A stretch of DNA of 64,000 bases from Tetranychus cinnabarinus (lineage: Eukaryota; Arthropoda; Arachnida; Trombidiformes; Tetranychidae), in NCBI GenBank assembly GCA_022266195.1, contig WHVY01000004.1, positions 1,071,501 to 1,135,500 of the forward strand. The letters are read 5' to 3'. The number at the start of each line of letters is the position of its first letter. The first letter of the stretch is position 1. The position numbers were made by a program, and so were the translations under genes. The notes beneath the pieces were generated by a model. The model did not search any database. It was not told where the DNA came from and saw only the letters and a list, made by a program, of their open reading frames with translations. This document shows positions 13,173-25,000 of the stretch, piece by piece.

Positions 13173-13243
13173 AAGGGTCCACTGGGAGTTGCGTGAGGCG
13201 CTGATTTGCTTACAATCAGCGTTGAGTAATTAGGAGGGGCCTT
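13173..13243. other. GC-rich inverted-repeat segment, candidate structured RNA or 5' UTR exon
   Basis: The inner hairpin pairs CGCTGATT (13199-13206) with AATCAGCG (13214-13221) around a 7-base loop. An outer pairing joins 13173-13180 with 13236-13243 (7 of 8 positions, one a wobble). The segment is clearly richer in G+C than its surroundings. On the minus strand the loop and right arm read GTAAGC, a good splice donor, so it could instead be the end of a 5' UTR exon of the BTB gene. It lacks a T-arm consensus and is not a tRNA. Confidence 0.25.
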
Positions 13244-13792
13244 CAAGAGTTGAATCAAGGCAACAAGATGAGGAAAGAAGAAGAAAATGAAAAGAAGAAG
13301 AAGAGAAGAGAAGAAAAAAATTTACCCAAAATTTTTGGGACAACTCATTACAACTTATCTGTATCCAACAAATTTTAGCCTCTCAAAAGACAGAGAAAGA
13401 CAGAGAAAGAAAGAGAGACTTCATCATGTTCACCAGAAAAAAAGGGTTTATATTATGTATATCAGTCATAAAAGGGAGTGAAAAGGCAAAGGCAAAATGA
13501 AAGGGAAAAGGGAAAGAGAAGTGAAATATTCAGGAGTGAAAAAAATTATCGATTGGTTGGGAAGCTGAAATTTTTGGAATAGCAATTGAAGATGAAGAGA
13601 GAGGGAGAAAAGAGAGTTGAAGAGAGAACCAATAAAAGAGAGAAATAAGATGAAAGAGAAAGAGTGAGATTGATTGAGCCAAATTGAGCAGGGAATGGGT
13701 GAAACTGGGAGTGAAGCTGGGGAGTTGGAAGATGATGGAAGAATAAATTCTAATTCTTTGCATTTTTCTCTTTCTTTCCTCTTCTCTCTCTC

Positions 13793-13802
13793 TCTTTATA
13801 TA
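13793..13802. promoter_or_regulatory. TATA-like element
   Basis: TTATATAAAA follows a CT-repeat run. The core is nearly palindromic, so it could act in either direction. On the minus strand it lies about 1.5 kb upstream of the BTB start codon and would need a spliced 5' UTR to serve that gene. Usage is inferred. Confidence 0.2.
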
Positions 13803-16800
13803 AAAGTGAACCTAAAATTGTCACTCATTCCCATTCCCCACTTTATCCTCCCCACTCATCATCCAACATTGAGACTTGCCTTTATTATTATTACTATTTT
13901 TGGCCTCCCTTGAAAAACGAGATAAAACCGAGAAAATTGTTTCCATGGAAACTGTTATTTCGCAAAAAAAGTTTTTTTTTCTTCTCTTCATCAGCTTGAA
14001 AATTTGATTCTCTGTCTGTTTTTACTTTCGTCTTTTGCACAATTTTATGCTCTCTTTTACTCTGCTTTGATAAATATAATTATTATTATCAACTCACATA
14101 AAACTCGGAAAATTTTTCACTGAAAGAGGAAAAACTTAAGAGTAAAAAAAGTATTCAAATAATGGTTAAATATTTAATCATAAAGATGAGAAAATATTTC
14201 TCATAAATTATCAAAATTATTCAAAATTCATCTCGTAAGCATTTATCGTTTGATAGGAAAAAAGTTTTCCTTTTGTTTCTAAACGAAACTCAGAAATGGT
14301 ATTCACTCCCAGTTATCACTCCCAAGTTTTGATATTTTACGCCCTAATAATGATAATGACCAGATAAACTATTTTCATACAATTTCTTTCTTCTAATTTT
14401 GTCAGATGAAATTTATTCGCTTATCGAGGAAAATGAATAGAATGGCAAAATTTGTTCCAATAATGAAAATGAAATCAAATTTGGAATCAAATTTTGAATC
14501 AATTTTTTTTTTCTTTTCCTTCAATTTTGATGGGAAACAATTTGCTTTTAATAGAGGATTGTGAACTTTCTTATAGCATTATCTTGAAAATCAAAATATC
14601 AACTGAATAATGTGGTTTTGTTATTTCATTTTAAGCTTATAAAACATTTGATAACTTTCATGTTCACTCTTTTATCATCTTTCAGCATTCTTTATGTTGA
14701 TCAAGAGTAAATTTCAATTTTTATTATTTTGCTCGAAATTTTGTGATAAAATTTTTTCCAATAAAATGTTCAATAAAAAAGAGGAATAAAAGGTTTTCAA
14801 GAGAAGCAAATTTCATGATTATAATTGAAATTATGATCAACTTGTCTGGTTGTGTTTCAACTGACAACCAGTTTATCACGAGAGTCTGAATAATCATCAG
14901 AATTGCCTAATAACATTCAAGGAAATTCACCTTTTATCGTGCATTTTGCTTTCAAAATTTCCTGTTTCACATTCAACGAAATATTTTCTCCTTCAGTTTT
15001 TTCAGAATTTTCATGTACACAAAACTGAAAAGAAAAGCAAGACAAGAGAAGAATAAAAATGAAAGAAAAATGGGGAAAAAGAAGAAAAAAGTTGTGATTA
15101 TAATTCGGAAAAACTTCTGCTTCTTATATTTTTATTTTTCTTCAATTTTTCTGTTGTTGTCATCATAAATTGTATATTTGATTGTGATTATTGATTTTTG
15201 TTTCCTCTTCTTTTCTCAATTTTCCTGATTCACCAAAATTCACCCAAAAAAAGATGAGAAAAAAGAAAAAGAAAATTCAAAATCTGAATTGGAAACAAAA
15301 AATCACTTGAAATCGTTTTTCTTGAGGCAAAGTTTAATAAAATGATTGTCGAGCAAGAAAAAAGTGGAAAAAATTGATTTTCAAAATTTCTGGTAAAACA
15401 CAAAAACTTTTCATTTCGTTTCTTCAAGACTTTAAAGGTTTCACTTTCATAAAGATGATGATGATGATGATGATCTAGACAATCATTTGCATCAGTTGAA
15501 CTCATCATGTTAGGAGTTTATTCAAATGCTCATTGTTTCAATATCTCATTGATTTTTGCTCAATAATGACAACTTTTTCATTTCATCTTTAATTTTGTTT
15601 TGTTTCATCAAATGAATCAAAATAAATGAAAACTTTTTTGTTTCTTCATGATAACATGACTTTTGCTCTTCATCATTTGAAATCATTCAATCGAACATTC
15701 AATTCCTCTTTTCTTTTTGGAAGAAGAAAAAAATGCTATTTTTTCTCTCTTCTTTCCATCTTCCAAATTGATTTGGATCTCGAAAAAATGTTCAACATTT
15801 TTTTCGCCTTCTTCAATAGTTCAATATAATTTTTGGTGTAAAATTTTGCCTCATTTTTCTTCTTCTTTTTATTTTCTTTTTTCCTCTTCTCTTCATCTTG
15901 TGATATTTCGACTCGGCACAATCGATATTTGGATGTTGAAACTTGCGCAAGTCACTTTCATTTCTGGACAATTCAGCAATTTCAACATTCTCTATATTAG
16001 ATTTTTTCCCGACTTTTATCATTAATATTATTAATACCATTTGCAATCTCACCAATTTAAGTTATTGGAAGCCTTTTCAATCTTTACTAATTTTCTGGCT
16101 TCTTCACATCATCTTCAAACATCAATGATTTTAGTTGAACCTTTCATTTTCCAAACTCAAGAAACCTCTGAAAAAGTTTACCTCATTCTTTCACTCATAT
16201 TCTGGTTATTCTGGTTAAACATTTTTTTTCTGGCTATATTATTATGACTTTAAACTGTTCAGTCATGAATTTCATTTTCAACAACTAGAATTGACTCACT
16301 CAATATGATTATTTTGCTGATTTTAGCATTTTAAAGTCTTTTTTCCCTTCACTTGCCTCTTCGCATTCTTCAAGTATTTTCATGAGCAATTTCAACTTGC
16401 TTTTGATGCTGTTTTCCATGAAAAATCAATATTGAGATTTTAGGTTTAGAATCTTTTTTTTTCACCAGTTTCTTCGTGCTTCTAGTATTATAAAAATAGA
16501 CTCTATTTGGTTTGATCAACTTTTAGGTTTGGTCTTGTTTTGAGTTGACTTTTAGGCTTCAATTTTTAGGTTAATCATTGATTTATTTTTGTCCCTTCAA
16601 TTGGCCATTTTGGCTGTTTAGATTGATGGACCGGTTGATGGCAATTGATTAGGTTGACAATATTGTTGCTTTTATTTTGTCCAATTGCTGGTTCATTGGT
16701 TATTGCTGATAATTTGCTTTGATTATCAGATGTTCATCTTGTGATTCTTGTTGACATAATGTTTGACTTTATTGAAACTTTGACTGAAATAACTCATTGT

Positions 16801-17164
16801 AAACTTGATTTGGGTAGCTTTGTATTGAACTGCTTTCTATTAATTATCATGAATGCTGACAGGAAAACAGACAGCTAAAACTCTGAGTTCAACTTGAGAT
16901 AATTTCAACAAGATATGAATCATTAGCAAAAAGATCACCGGTTAAAGTTGTTAATAATAAATGTTTGAACAAAAATAGAAACCATTTGAGTTGAGTTATT
17001 GTTAATGAATCAAATAAAAACAACCTTTTGGGTTATAATAATCACTTTGAGTGATAGGTGTTTGACTTTTGTTTTCTGACTGCTAAGCATATCATTTGTT
17101 CATGAATATTAATCCATGTTGTCTTTGACAATCATAAAATATTGGATTGATGTGAAGCGATTCA

Positions 17165-17170
17165 TTTATT
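17165..17170 (-). terminator. Candidate poly(A) signal of TMEM135
   Basis: TTTATT on the plus strand is AATAAA on the minus strand and starts only three bases after the TAA stop of TMEM135. If used, the 3' UTR would be only a few tens of bases long. Confidence 0.35.
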
Positions 17171-17173
17171 GAA

Positions 17174-18583
17174 TTAATTCACTGGAAGCATCCAAAGATA
17201 ATTTGTTTCAAGGAAAGCTCTAGAACAATGTCTTGGGTCCAAATTGGGAATATAATCTTCGTAACCTTTTTCAGCCCCGGTTCGGAAAATGGAAAGCACA
17301 TTACGATTAAATTGGTGGATTCTTTGTTTGGTCACAGAGTCCATAAATTTAACATATGAAGGTCTTACAGTGTCGGGTGATAAAACTCCACAATAAAATA
17401 TAATTGAAACACTGGCAGCGTAAATTATTGGTATGATATGTACTGGATCAGGCAATAGGCCGTTTGAATAATGCAAACAATAAAGGTTTTCAATACATTT
17501 CCATGTTACATAAGTTGCAATGGTAGAGTTTGGCGAAAGAGCCATAGTTAGACCTGCCAGTGAACCGGCCAAAGCTGCATGCCAGTCAGCTGAACCACCA
17601 CAAGATGCTCGAAGAATACAATTAACGAGGCGAAAAGTTGCCACAAAAAGTCCGAGAAAACCAGCGAAACGTAAATTTTTACCGTTACGAACAGCTTTCA
17701 ATAAAATAGAAGGATCTTTCATTAAACGAGAAGGGTTTTTAAACGATGAGATGAGGGTTAAAATGGACCACGTTAATCCAGATGATTTAATCAAACCATG
17801 AGTAAAGTAAGTGAAACAAGATGAATAGGTTTGATGAGGACAAGATGGATGAGACTTGGACAGCAGTGACAATAGGAATGATTGATTTGATTTTAATGGT
17901 GGCTTTTTGTTGTTGGGTCCATTTGATTTTGCAGACACAGCAACCTTAGTATTGGCAGCTCGAATGAGTCCACTTTTAGATTCTTCACGACCAATTAAAC
18001 CTTTAATCAGAAGGCTGATGGGATCATTACCAAGACCTCGAATCCGATAGAGATACATTAATACTGACATTGAGGTTGTAAACAGCATTATCTCTCCTTT
18101 AGGAATGGGCTTGAAGAGTTTACGTTTAATGGCCACACGGTATAGACATTCAGAGGCAATGTTGATTAAGTAAAGTGCAAGTGCTGACCTACGATGAGGC
18201 CGCTCAATAAAGATGGCTACATAAGCGGCAATGAATGAGGGTAAAAAGGCAACCAGTGAATAATAAAATTTACCCGAAGCACGTCGAATACCACAGAAAA
18301 GGCTAAACATGAGGAAACCATTGACTCCAAGGAAAGTTGACGAGTTTAATATATTACCAATGGCTTTGAGAAGAGCATCTTGAGTATATTTACGGTTCAG
18401 TATAAACTGTAATGTATTTAAAGCTGAATACATCTTTAACCCTTCTGCAAACGCCGAGCTTCCAATTTCCCATGAGGCTGTTGAACAATGAGGTGTCCAT
18501 GTGTGAGCAGTTTCATAACAATTGTATTTGAAAGACCATTCAGGAAGAAATACTTTATCCCATAATTTACTCAAGATGGACAT
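17174..18583 (-). CDS. TMEM135: TMEM135-family membrane protein
   Basis: Multi-pass membrane protein related to Tim17/22/23-like proteins. Vertebrate TMEM135 is linked to mitochondrial dynamics and peroxisomes (family knowledge). It is a single exon of 469 aa, close to human TMEM135 (458 aa). Signatures include YNCYETAHTWTPHC near the N-terminus, the segment around SYVAILIERK-type (here AYVAIFIERPHRRS), PSRLLSLF-like (here PSRLMKDPS), a Gly/Ala-rich segment (AALAGSLAGLTMALSPNSTIATY), RPSYVKFMDSVTK, and IPNLDPRHCS at the C-terminus. I placed the start at the ATG at 18583 because the seven in-frame codons upstream begin with GTG; this gives MSILSK, similar to the family N-terminus. Several hydrophobic segments are visible. 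Its mitochondrial or peroxisomal location is inferred only from the family. Confidence 0.93.
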   Translation of the reverse strand: MSILSKLWDKVFLPEWSFKYNCYETAHTWTPHCSTASWEIGSSAFAEGLKMYSALNTLQFILNRKYTQDALLKAIGNILNSSTFLGVNGFLMFSLFCGIRRASGKFYYSLVAFLPSFIAAYVAIFIERPHRRSALALYLINIASECLYRVAIKRKLFKPIPKGEIMLFTTSMSVLMYLYRIRGLGNDPISLLIKGLIGREESKSGLIRAANTKVAVSAKSNGPNNKKPPLKSNQSFLLSLLSKSHPSCPHQTYSSCFTYFTHGLIKSSGLTWSILTLISSFKNPSRLMKDPSILLKAVRNGKNLRFAGFLGLFVATFRLVNCILRASCGGSADWHAALAGSLAGLTMALSPNSTIATYVTWKCIENLYCLHYSNGLLPDPVHIIPIIYAASVSIIFYCGVLSPDTVRPSYVKFMDSVTKQRIHQFNRNVLSIFRTGAEKGYEDYIPNLDPRHCSRAFLETNYLWMLPVN

Positions 18584-18881
18584 GATCCTAATGATAGATT
18601 GCACTTGTACAACAATAAAGACGTTGCTGGCGGCAAAGTTGAGATATGGTAATGATGATAATGAATCTGTAATGAAAAATAGAGAAAAAACTCGTTAAAT
18701 TTTTCTTCAATTTCATTCTTATTCAATCACAAGTTTTTAATCGTCAAAAGAAATTCCCAGAAATTAATTTTTACTTTAACATTCGAGATACATCATGAAC
18801 AATAATTGTTCAAAACAGGCTTACAAACCATGTGATTATGCTTTACAGTTGGCGCTAAGCTGACAGACTTTTTTACTTCAT

Positions 18882-18930
18882 GCTTTAAGCTTCAAGCTTT
18901 GAGCTTTAGCTTTGAGCTTTGAGCTTTTTT
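18882..18930. repeat. Short AGCTTT-containing tandem repeat
   Basis: About six imperfect copies of a 7-8 base unit built around AGCTTT(G/A) lie head to tail. AAGCTT inside it is palindromic, so the cluster can also fold locally. Confidence 0.6.
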
Positions 18931-20589
18931 GATTTCATTCAAGATCAATATTGACATAATCATCGTGTTATGGGTTAGTGTAAACTAATTTAATTAATCA
19001 ATTGAAAACAGATTACTTCAACTTTCAAACTTGAAATAATTATTTTAATTAAAATTTAATTGATTTTCAATTTAATGTTGACAGATTATCATTATTTGTC
19101 GAGCATAATGAGTATGAATAGTCACTGTTTCGTGTGTGAAAGCTGTTGATTAAACATGAAAAATCAGGTTTGATTTGTCTTATTTTGTCAGTCATTTTGT
19201 TCGTTTCTAATGATCAGTGATCACCTTAATTAGACTAAACTAATAACCTTAATCAATGTAACTTGAACTGATAAACATTCAATCTGTGCCAAACAATCAT
19301 AAGAGTCATCTTTAGGTTAATCAAACATCATGAAGTGCTATTTAACTTTCCATTTTACTCTTCCTTTCAATGGTTTGTATGATATTTTTAATAATTAATA
19401 TTGTTAACTGACGTAGTTTTGACTGATTAAAAGATTGATAGTGTTCAATGAACTCTACAAACTGCAGTTAATCCAAATCTGCTCATTGCCGCGCCATTCA
19501 ATACATTTTGAACTTTGAAGGAAACCAAGCAACCCTTGTAAACTTTCCTTATAGTGTTGATTTTTAACGATTTTTTCATTATTTTTGTTTCTGTTTTACT
19601 TTTAAGATTAATTCATGTTGGATTTTTCCTTGATTATATAATGGCCATTGCTTTACACTTGATTTGGCTTGGTATCAACTATACATGGGTAAGAAATATA
19701 TGCAATTTTTATGCAATCCTGAAATAATAGTTTTCATCTCTTCTTTTTTTCATACTTAGGTAAGTAATCAATATCAGTATTGATTATGGTAACTCGGATT
19801 GTTGAGCAATGGTTACAGCATACACTTTGTTTCTATGGTCAAGATTTCTTCAACAATTGGACTACCATCAAAGGCTAACTTGTGAAACTTGAGTTTTTAT
19901 TCAAAAATGAAACTCGTAATCCGCTGACTATCGTGAATGGGAATAATCTTGGTTTCGGTTCAGATCTTTTCACTTTTTCTAGACCATGATATTAATACAT
20001 TCACATTGGTCAGTGATTGTTATATGGAGCTAAAACAAGAATATTTGATTATGGATTACATGGTTTAGTTTACTATCGAAGAACTACTTGGTTAGTTGAA
20101 ACAAAAGACTTACCTTTATGAGAGAGATGATGATGATTAGATTGTTTTAATCCATTGAAATCACTTTAAAGATTTAAACAATGAACAGATCAAAATACAA
20201 AGCATGAAAATTGGCGAAACTGTAAGTTTAAGATTATATCTATCACAGTAGTTGATGTTAGTCGGTTTACGGTTGAATAATGAGGCTTACAGGAAAAATA
20301 TTAGATTACATTAGTTAAAAAACGTTACATTTTAGAGGAAAGAGCCGTTTTTTCAACTAAACAGCACTTATGCATCTCATCCTGACTTATTTGTCTCCCT
20401 CAAAACAGGTTCAGTGATCAAACAACTTTCCAACAATTAATTAACAATTACTTTAGTCAATTGATTTAATTGCTTTGTGACCTCAGTTACAATTTGGATA
20501 ATACAAAAATGTACAAGACCAACACAGGCTCTGCGGACAAATGTATGAGACTATGAGAAACGATGGAATCGATTCAATCCCTAAACTGA

Positions 20590-20724
20590 TGGCTCGAAGA
20601 CAAACCAAACACGATTAACCTACTTTACATTTCCAGTTTCGTCTACATTTTCGTCGCCTTTTTCCTAATCATCTATCTTCCGCCCTCCAATGTTACAACC
20701 AATACATTTATTTGCCTCAAATAA
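20590..20724 (+). other. Unassigned 44-codon open stretch with a hydrophobic core
   Basis: The stretch reads in frame to TAA with no ATG and follows a TGA directly, so it could only be coding as a spliced exon or a relic. The middle (YISSFVYIFVAFFLIIYL) looks like one membrane segment, and many codons end in C, unlike the neighbouring DNA. No homologue is recognised. Confidence 0.12.
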
Positions 20725-21915
20725 TCAGTAGCGTAACTTTCCCGACCTAACTTGAGATTTAATTGATTTACAGACTCGCTTAGTTTTTTTATTCATCAAT
20801 TTTTCGGTTATAATCAACATAAATCTCGATTCAATTGATAAACAGTAGATTAGCTTTTAATTTTTAAATTTCAGAGAATCTGAGAAAAATCTTTTTCTGA
20901 TTCCTAATCAAACTTTAATAAATCAACTTGGACAAAACTTGATCAGTTTCCTTTATAAAATTCCGTCAAAAGATGGAGTCATTAGTCATTATGGAGAAAG
21001 ATTTTGTAATCAAGTGAAAGATTAATTGTTGTGATTAAACAGCTGTGCATATTGAAATGTGATGAATAAGTTTATTCAAATCTATTCTTTTATTCTCTCA
21101 AGTTTCACCCTTCAACTGAAAACCCTCATTTTATCTCAAATCTGAACAGAATTCTTGAATTTGTTTATCTCATGTAATATTGTTATAGGCTTGGACATTC
21201 CAGAGTTTACTCGATTCAGCAAACCTTAATCAACAATTCCTGTATCATTTTGATCAATGTTTAGCTATTTCCAATGTAGTTATTATCAATAGAAACTGAA
21301 CTATCTGACCGAATGGGAATCCTTTAGAGGATGTTATTAGTTAAGCAAAGTTGTAAAGCAAAACTGTTAATCAACAATGAGATCACCAACAATATAAGAC
21401 GAATAAGGAAAACAAGTGTATCCAATGATCCAGTAAATGTCCAAAGTGTAATAAAGAAATATTAACCAATTCGATCAATATTTTTAATTACCTCTTCAAA
21501 TGAGCAAAATTTTATAGTCGTTTTTCATGCAATTTAGACACCATATCAAATAACATTGAATTTTCAAACTCTAAATTATATAATTCGGAGGAAGAATAAT
21601 AAACATTAGTTCTACAAATTTAATTTAATTTTTACACCCTTTTTCAAGATAGTTATTTTTAAACTTTCATTTGATGGCTCATAAAAATAATATTTTATGT
21701 TCAAATTGAACAATTTATGGATAATAAGTCTGAATTTTCTGAGCGTCATTTATAGGAAGATTGAAGTTGGTAAAAATTTAATTGTTTTCGTTGAGGGCCA
21801 TAATCATAAATTTGCTTCCGCAGATTCGCTCGTTTCACTTATGTGTTTCGATTTCATTCATTCTTGACCATAATTTATCAATGTTGTAGTAATTTGTAGG
21901 GGTTTGAAAAATATA

Positions 21916-21921
21916 TTTATT
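21916..21921 (-). terminator. Candidate poly(A) signal of the myosin gene
   Basis: AATAAA on the minus strand, about 120 bases beyond the myosin stop codon. Confidence 0.45.
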
Positions 21922-22038
21922 TTTTTCTTGATTTGGCCAAATCAATTTTTGGATTCACGACATTTGATGTCTTGATTTAACATTTTCATGGCAATTTTGG
22001 CCTTTTGTACATTTCTCTCAATTAATTCAATTCCTTTA

Positions 22039-25000
22039 TCAAAGACTGGCTGGTGGAGAGGTAACAGCGGCAATTGATGGGTAAGATTTGAATTCCATGT
22101 ATTGATATGGAACATGGAATGTGTGACCGGAATGTTCAACAATCAAATATCCACGTTTAGCTGAGGCTCCAATCACTAAAACGACTTCTCCTTTTAACAA
22201 TTGAGGCTCCGATCCAGTTGGAACTTCTGTAACATTAAAAATATATTAATTTCAGAGTAAATACAAAATTATAATATTACAATATTTACCTGGATAATCA
22301 AGTTTCATGGTTCGAGTTTGAGGATATCCAAGTTTGGTATTACCAGCTACGGTGTAAGGCCTACTTGGCGGAACTGGAGGAGGCCGTTGCTGAAGATGGA
22401 GAAACAATCGAATTAAAAAAATGTAATTTCGATAAAGTAGTCAATAAAATGGATAGTAAAATAGAGAAAAAAATTACCAAATCAAGACCAAAAAGTGAAC
22501 AAGTATGGGCAATTATTTTGGCCCCACAGGGCTCAGGTGGCGGTGTACCAGTTATTGGTTGGGGACGAGGTCGATTGAGGCCACTTAGACTAGTTGATAA
22601 TAAACCGGAGGGTTTAATAGTTGATAGACCATGATGATTAATGGTTGAATGGGTTGAACCTGATTTACCCAAATACCGTTTACCATTACTCATACCACCA
22701 TTGACCATTTTTATTAAACTGTTGTTGTTAACCATTATTGGCCATCTTTTACGTTGACTCCAGCCTCTCCAGGCAGCTTGAATAATAACAGCAGCATAAT
22801 TACGTTTAGCATTTCTAAGTAATTCTAATTGTTGACGAGCTCCTTCACTGAGAAATACGTGTCGCTTTCCAATTGCCCATGAATTGGTTGATGGTGTTAT
22901 TGAGTCAAATTGTTCCAAAGCAGATGTAAAAATATCTAAAAGAACCTTAAATTGGAAATAAAAATAACAATTAATAAACAGTAAATTGTAAAAATTTCAT
23001 GATTAGTCTTACTTTACAATCTTCAGCACTACTTTTATCATCAACTTTTTTGAGTCTCCTTAATGGGCCAATACATCGATATCTCATGGTAAAAGCTCTA
23101 AATCTCATTCGATGAGGTAAACCACAGGCCATTAGATTTAGCGTTTCCAACACTTGAAGAGATCTTATTTGTTTCATCACAACTGGACGATCAAAATAAC
23201 TTGGTTGCTCTTTATTATTACTCTGGTGATTAAAATAGAAAAAAATTAGAAATGATTTCCATGAAATAAATTAGAATTGAAAATGACCGAACCTTGATAC
23301 AGCGGATAAAATGAGGTTTAGCATGGACTATGGTACGTAATAAATTATCCAATCTTGTATGAAAATCTTGTGTTAAAGTGGTTGTTATATCATTTCCATG
23401 TTGCAAGTTGTTGTGACTGGTGGGTGAGATTCTGAATTTAAGTCCACATGGAGCTTGATCACGGGCAAAAAGCGCCTTTAATTCGATACCAAAAAGATGT
23501 GAGGCAAAGCCAAATGTGCATGATGACTTATGGAAAATGGAAACAATATCATCAGGAATAGTATCACGATTAGCTTCAATAAAATCATTTGTATCATAGA
23601 CAACATTCCCAGCAAAATGACGGACACCAAAAAATCGGCTCAATTTTTCATCATTATTGTTATTGAGATTGTTGTAGTTATTATTATTGTTGTTATTGTT
23701 GTTGTTATTAGCGATGTTTTTATTATTTTTCAGATTATTGTTGGATTGATGATGATTCTGATGATGATTGTGAGTCTCATTGTTATTGTTGGATAGACTG
23801 TTGTTTTCCAAGTTTTCTTTGGCAATCTTGTCAATTACATTTACATTTTTTAATTTGTTACCCAGACTTTCATAGTCTCTGTCTACATGAAAATATCTTG
23901 AACAACCGTAATGTTGAGCTTTAATTTTGGCCACATATGATTCAGGTGTTCCTTTAAGAAATGTTTCAACGTCAAGCATCTCCAAGAGTCCAGTTCTCTG
24001 TAAGTGATCATCGGGATGATGATTAAAAAAGGAAAAACAAATGAAATTAAAAAATCAAGTAAAAAGTAAAAAGGGAAGAAAAGGAATCATCGAGACAAAA
24101 ACTGATCAGAATCACTTGAAAACGAGTCAAGGAAAGATGTGAAAGAAAGAGAAGGGAAAAAATGAGCAGCAAAACTTGTAATTTTGTGACCATTTTAACA
24201 AACCCGAGGCTACGTATTATTTGGGTGCGCCACAAGAAGAAGGCGAAAAATGCTTTTACTCTTTCTTGTTTGCCTTTTTTTTCATCTCTATTATTCATCA
24301 TTTTTTTTCTTCTTCTTTTTCCATTCCTTTTTACTAGATTCCATTCCGAGCATCTATTATAAAACAGTTTATTTATCGCTTCAAGACACAAATAACAACA
24401 ACAGCAAAAGTGAAGAAGCTAAACCATTTAGGTTTGAGAGAGAAAGAAAAGCAATTTGAGAAAAGCTCATTGGTTAATGATAGATTCAATAAGAATAATA
24501 ATGATAATCATCATCATCATCATCATAATGATTAGGACTAAATAGTTGACTGGACAAGTAATAGTTAGGACAATCTCAAGTCAAATAACTTTCTGTTTAA
24601 CAAGTGCAATTACATCTAAGCATTAGCACTATAAAAAACTGTTGGGGTCACTTTTTCCGGTCCGGAAGTGTAATCAAGCAAGCTGCAAATTTTTACATTG
24701 ACTGTTGATTGATGGTCACAAAATTTTAAATTGACGACCTTTCAATTGAACAATTATTGTTTTTGCCCTTTGAACAGCACTAATTATCAGAGTTGTTCCA
24801 GGAAAAAGTTAATAAGCTTGACATTGAAAGTTCGTTAGAAAAAGTAACCGTAATTATGAAACCGATGGTAATTCTGATGGCTCCGATCAATTTACGTACC
24901 AAAGATGAGATGAAGTCGATGCAAGGCACATTATCAACATAATCAACTTGAAAATCGGTCGAGACACCTTCTTCTTGACATGATTCCATGCTTGTCTTGA

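Larger units (their letters stand above)
12295..17164. other. Gene-poor intergenic region upstream of the BTB gene
   Basis: About 4.9 kb between the BTB start and the TMEM135 3' end. It is dominated by GA-rich and CT-rich stretches that create long but meaningless pyrimidine-strand ORFs, with a GAT repeat at about 15454-15474. Two local signals stand out: a GC-rich hairpin near 13.2 kb and a TATA-like motif near 13.8 kb. No protein-coding gene or tRNA was recognised. Confidence 0.5.
18584..21915. other. Gene-poor intergenic region upstream of TMEM135 and downstream of the myosin gene
   Basis: About 3.3 kb. It contains a small AGCTTT repeat cluster near 18.9 kb and a 44-codon open stretch at 20590-20724 with unusually many C-ending codons and a hydrophobic segment but no start codon. 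Otherwise it is AT-rich sequence with no recognisable gene. Confidence 0.45.

Noticed and set aside
13173..13243. tRNA gene at the GC-rich hairpin
   Set aside because: There is no T-arm (GGTTCRA) or D-arm consensus, and the 7-base loop does not follow anticodon-loop rules.
18584..18604. Seven extra N-terminal codons on TMEM135
   Set aside because: The upstream codon is GTG. The ATG at 18583 gives an N-terminus like other TMEM135 proteins.
24508..24530. CAT repeat and other GAT/GAA/CA microsatellites as possible CRISPR or satellite arrays
   Set aside because: These are simple triplet runs of 15-25 bases without spacers or longer units, scattered throughout the window.
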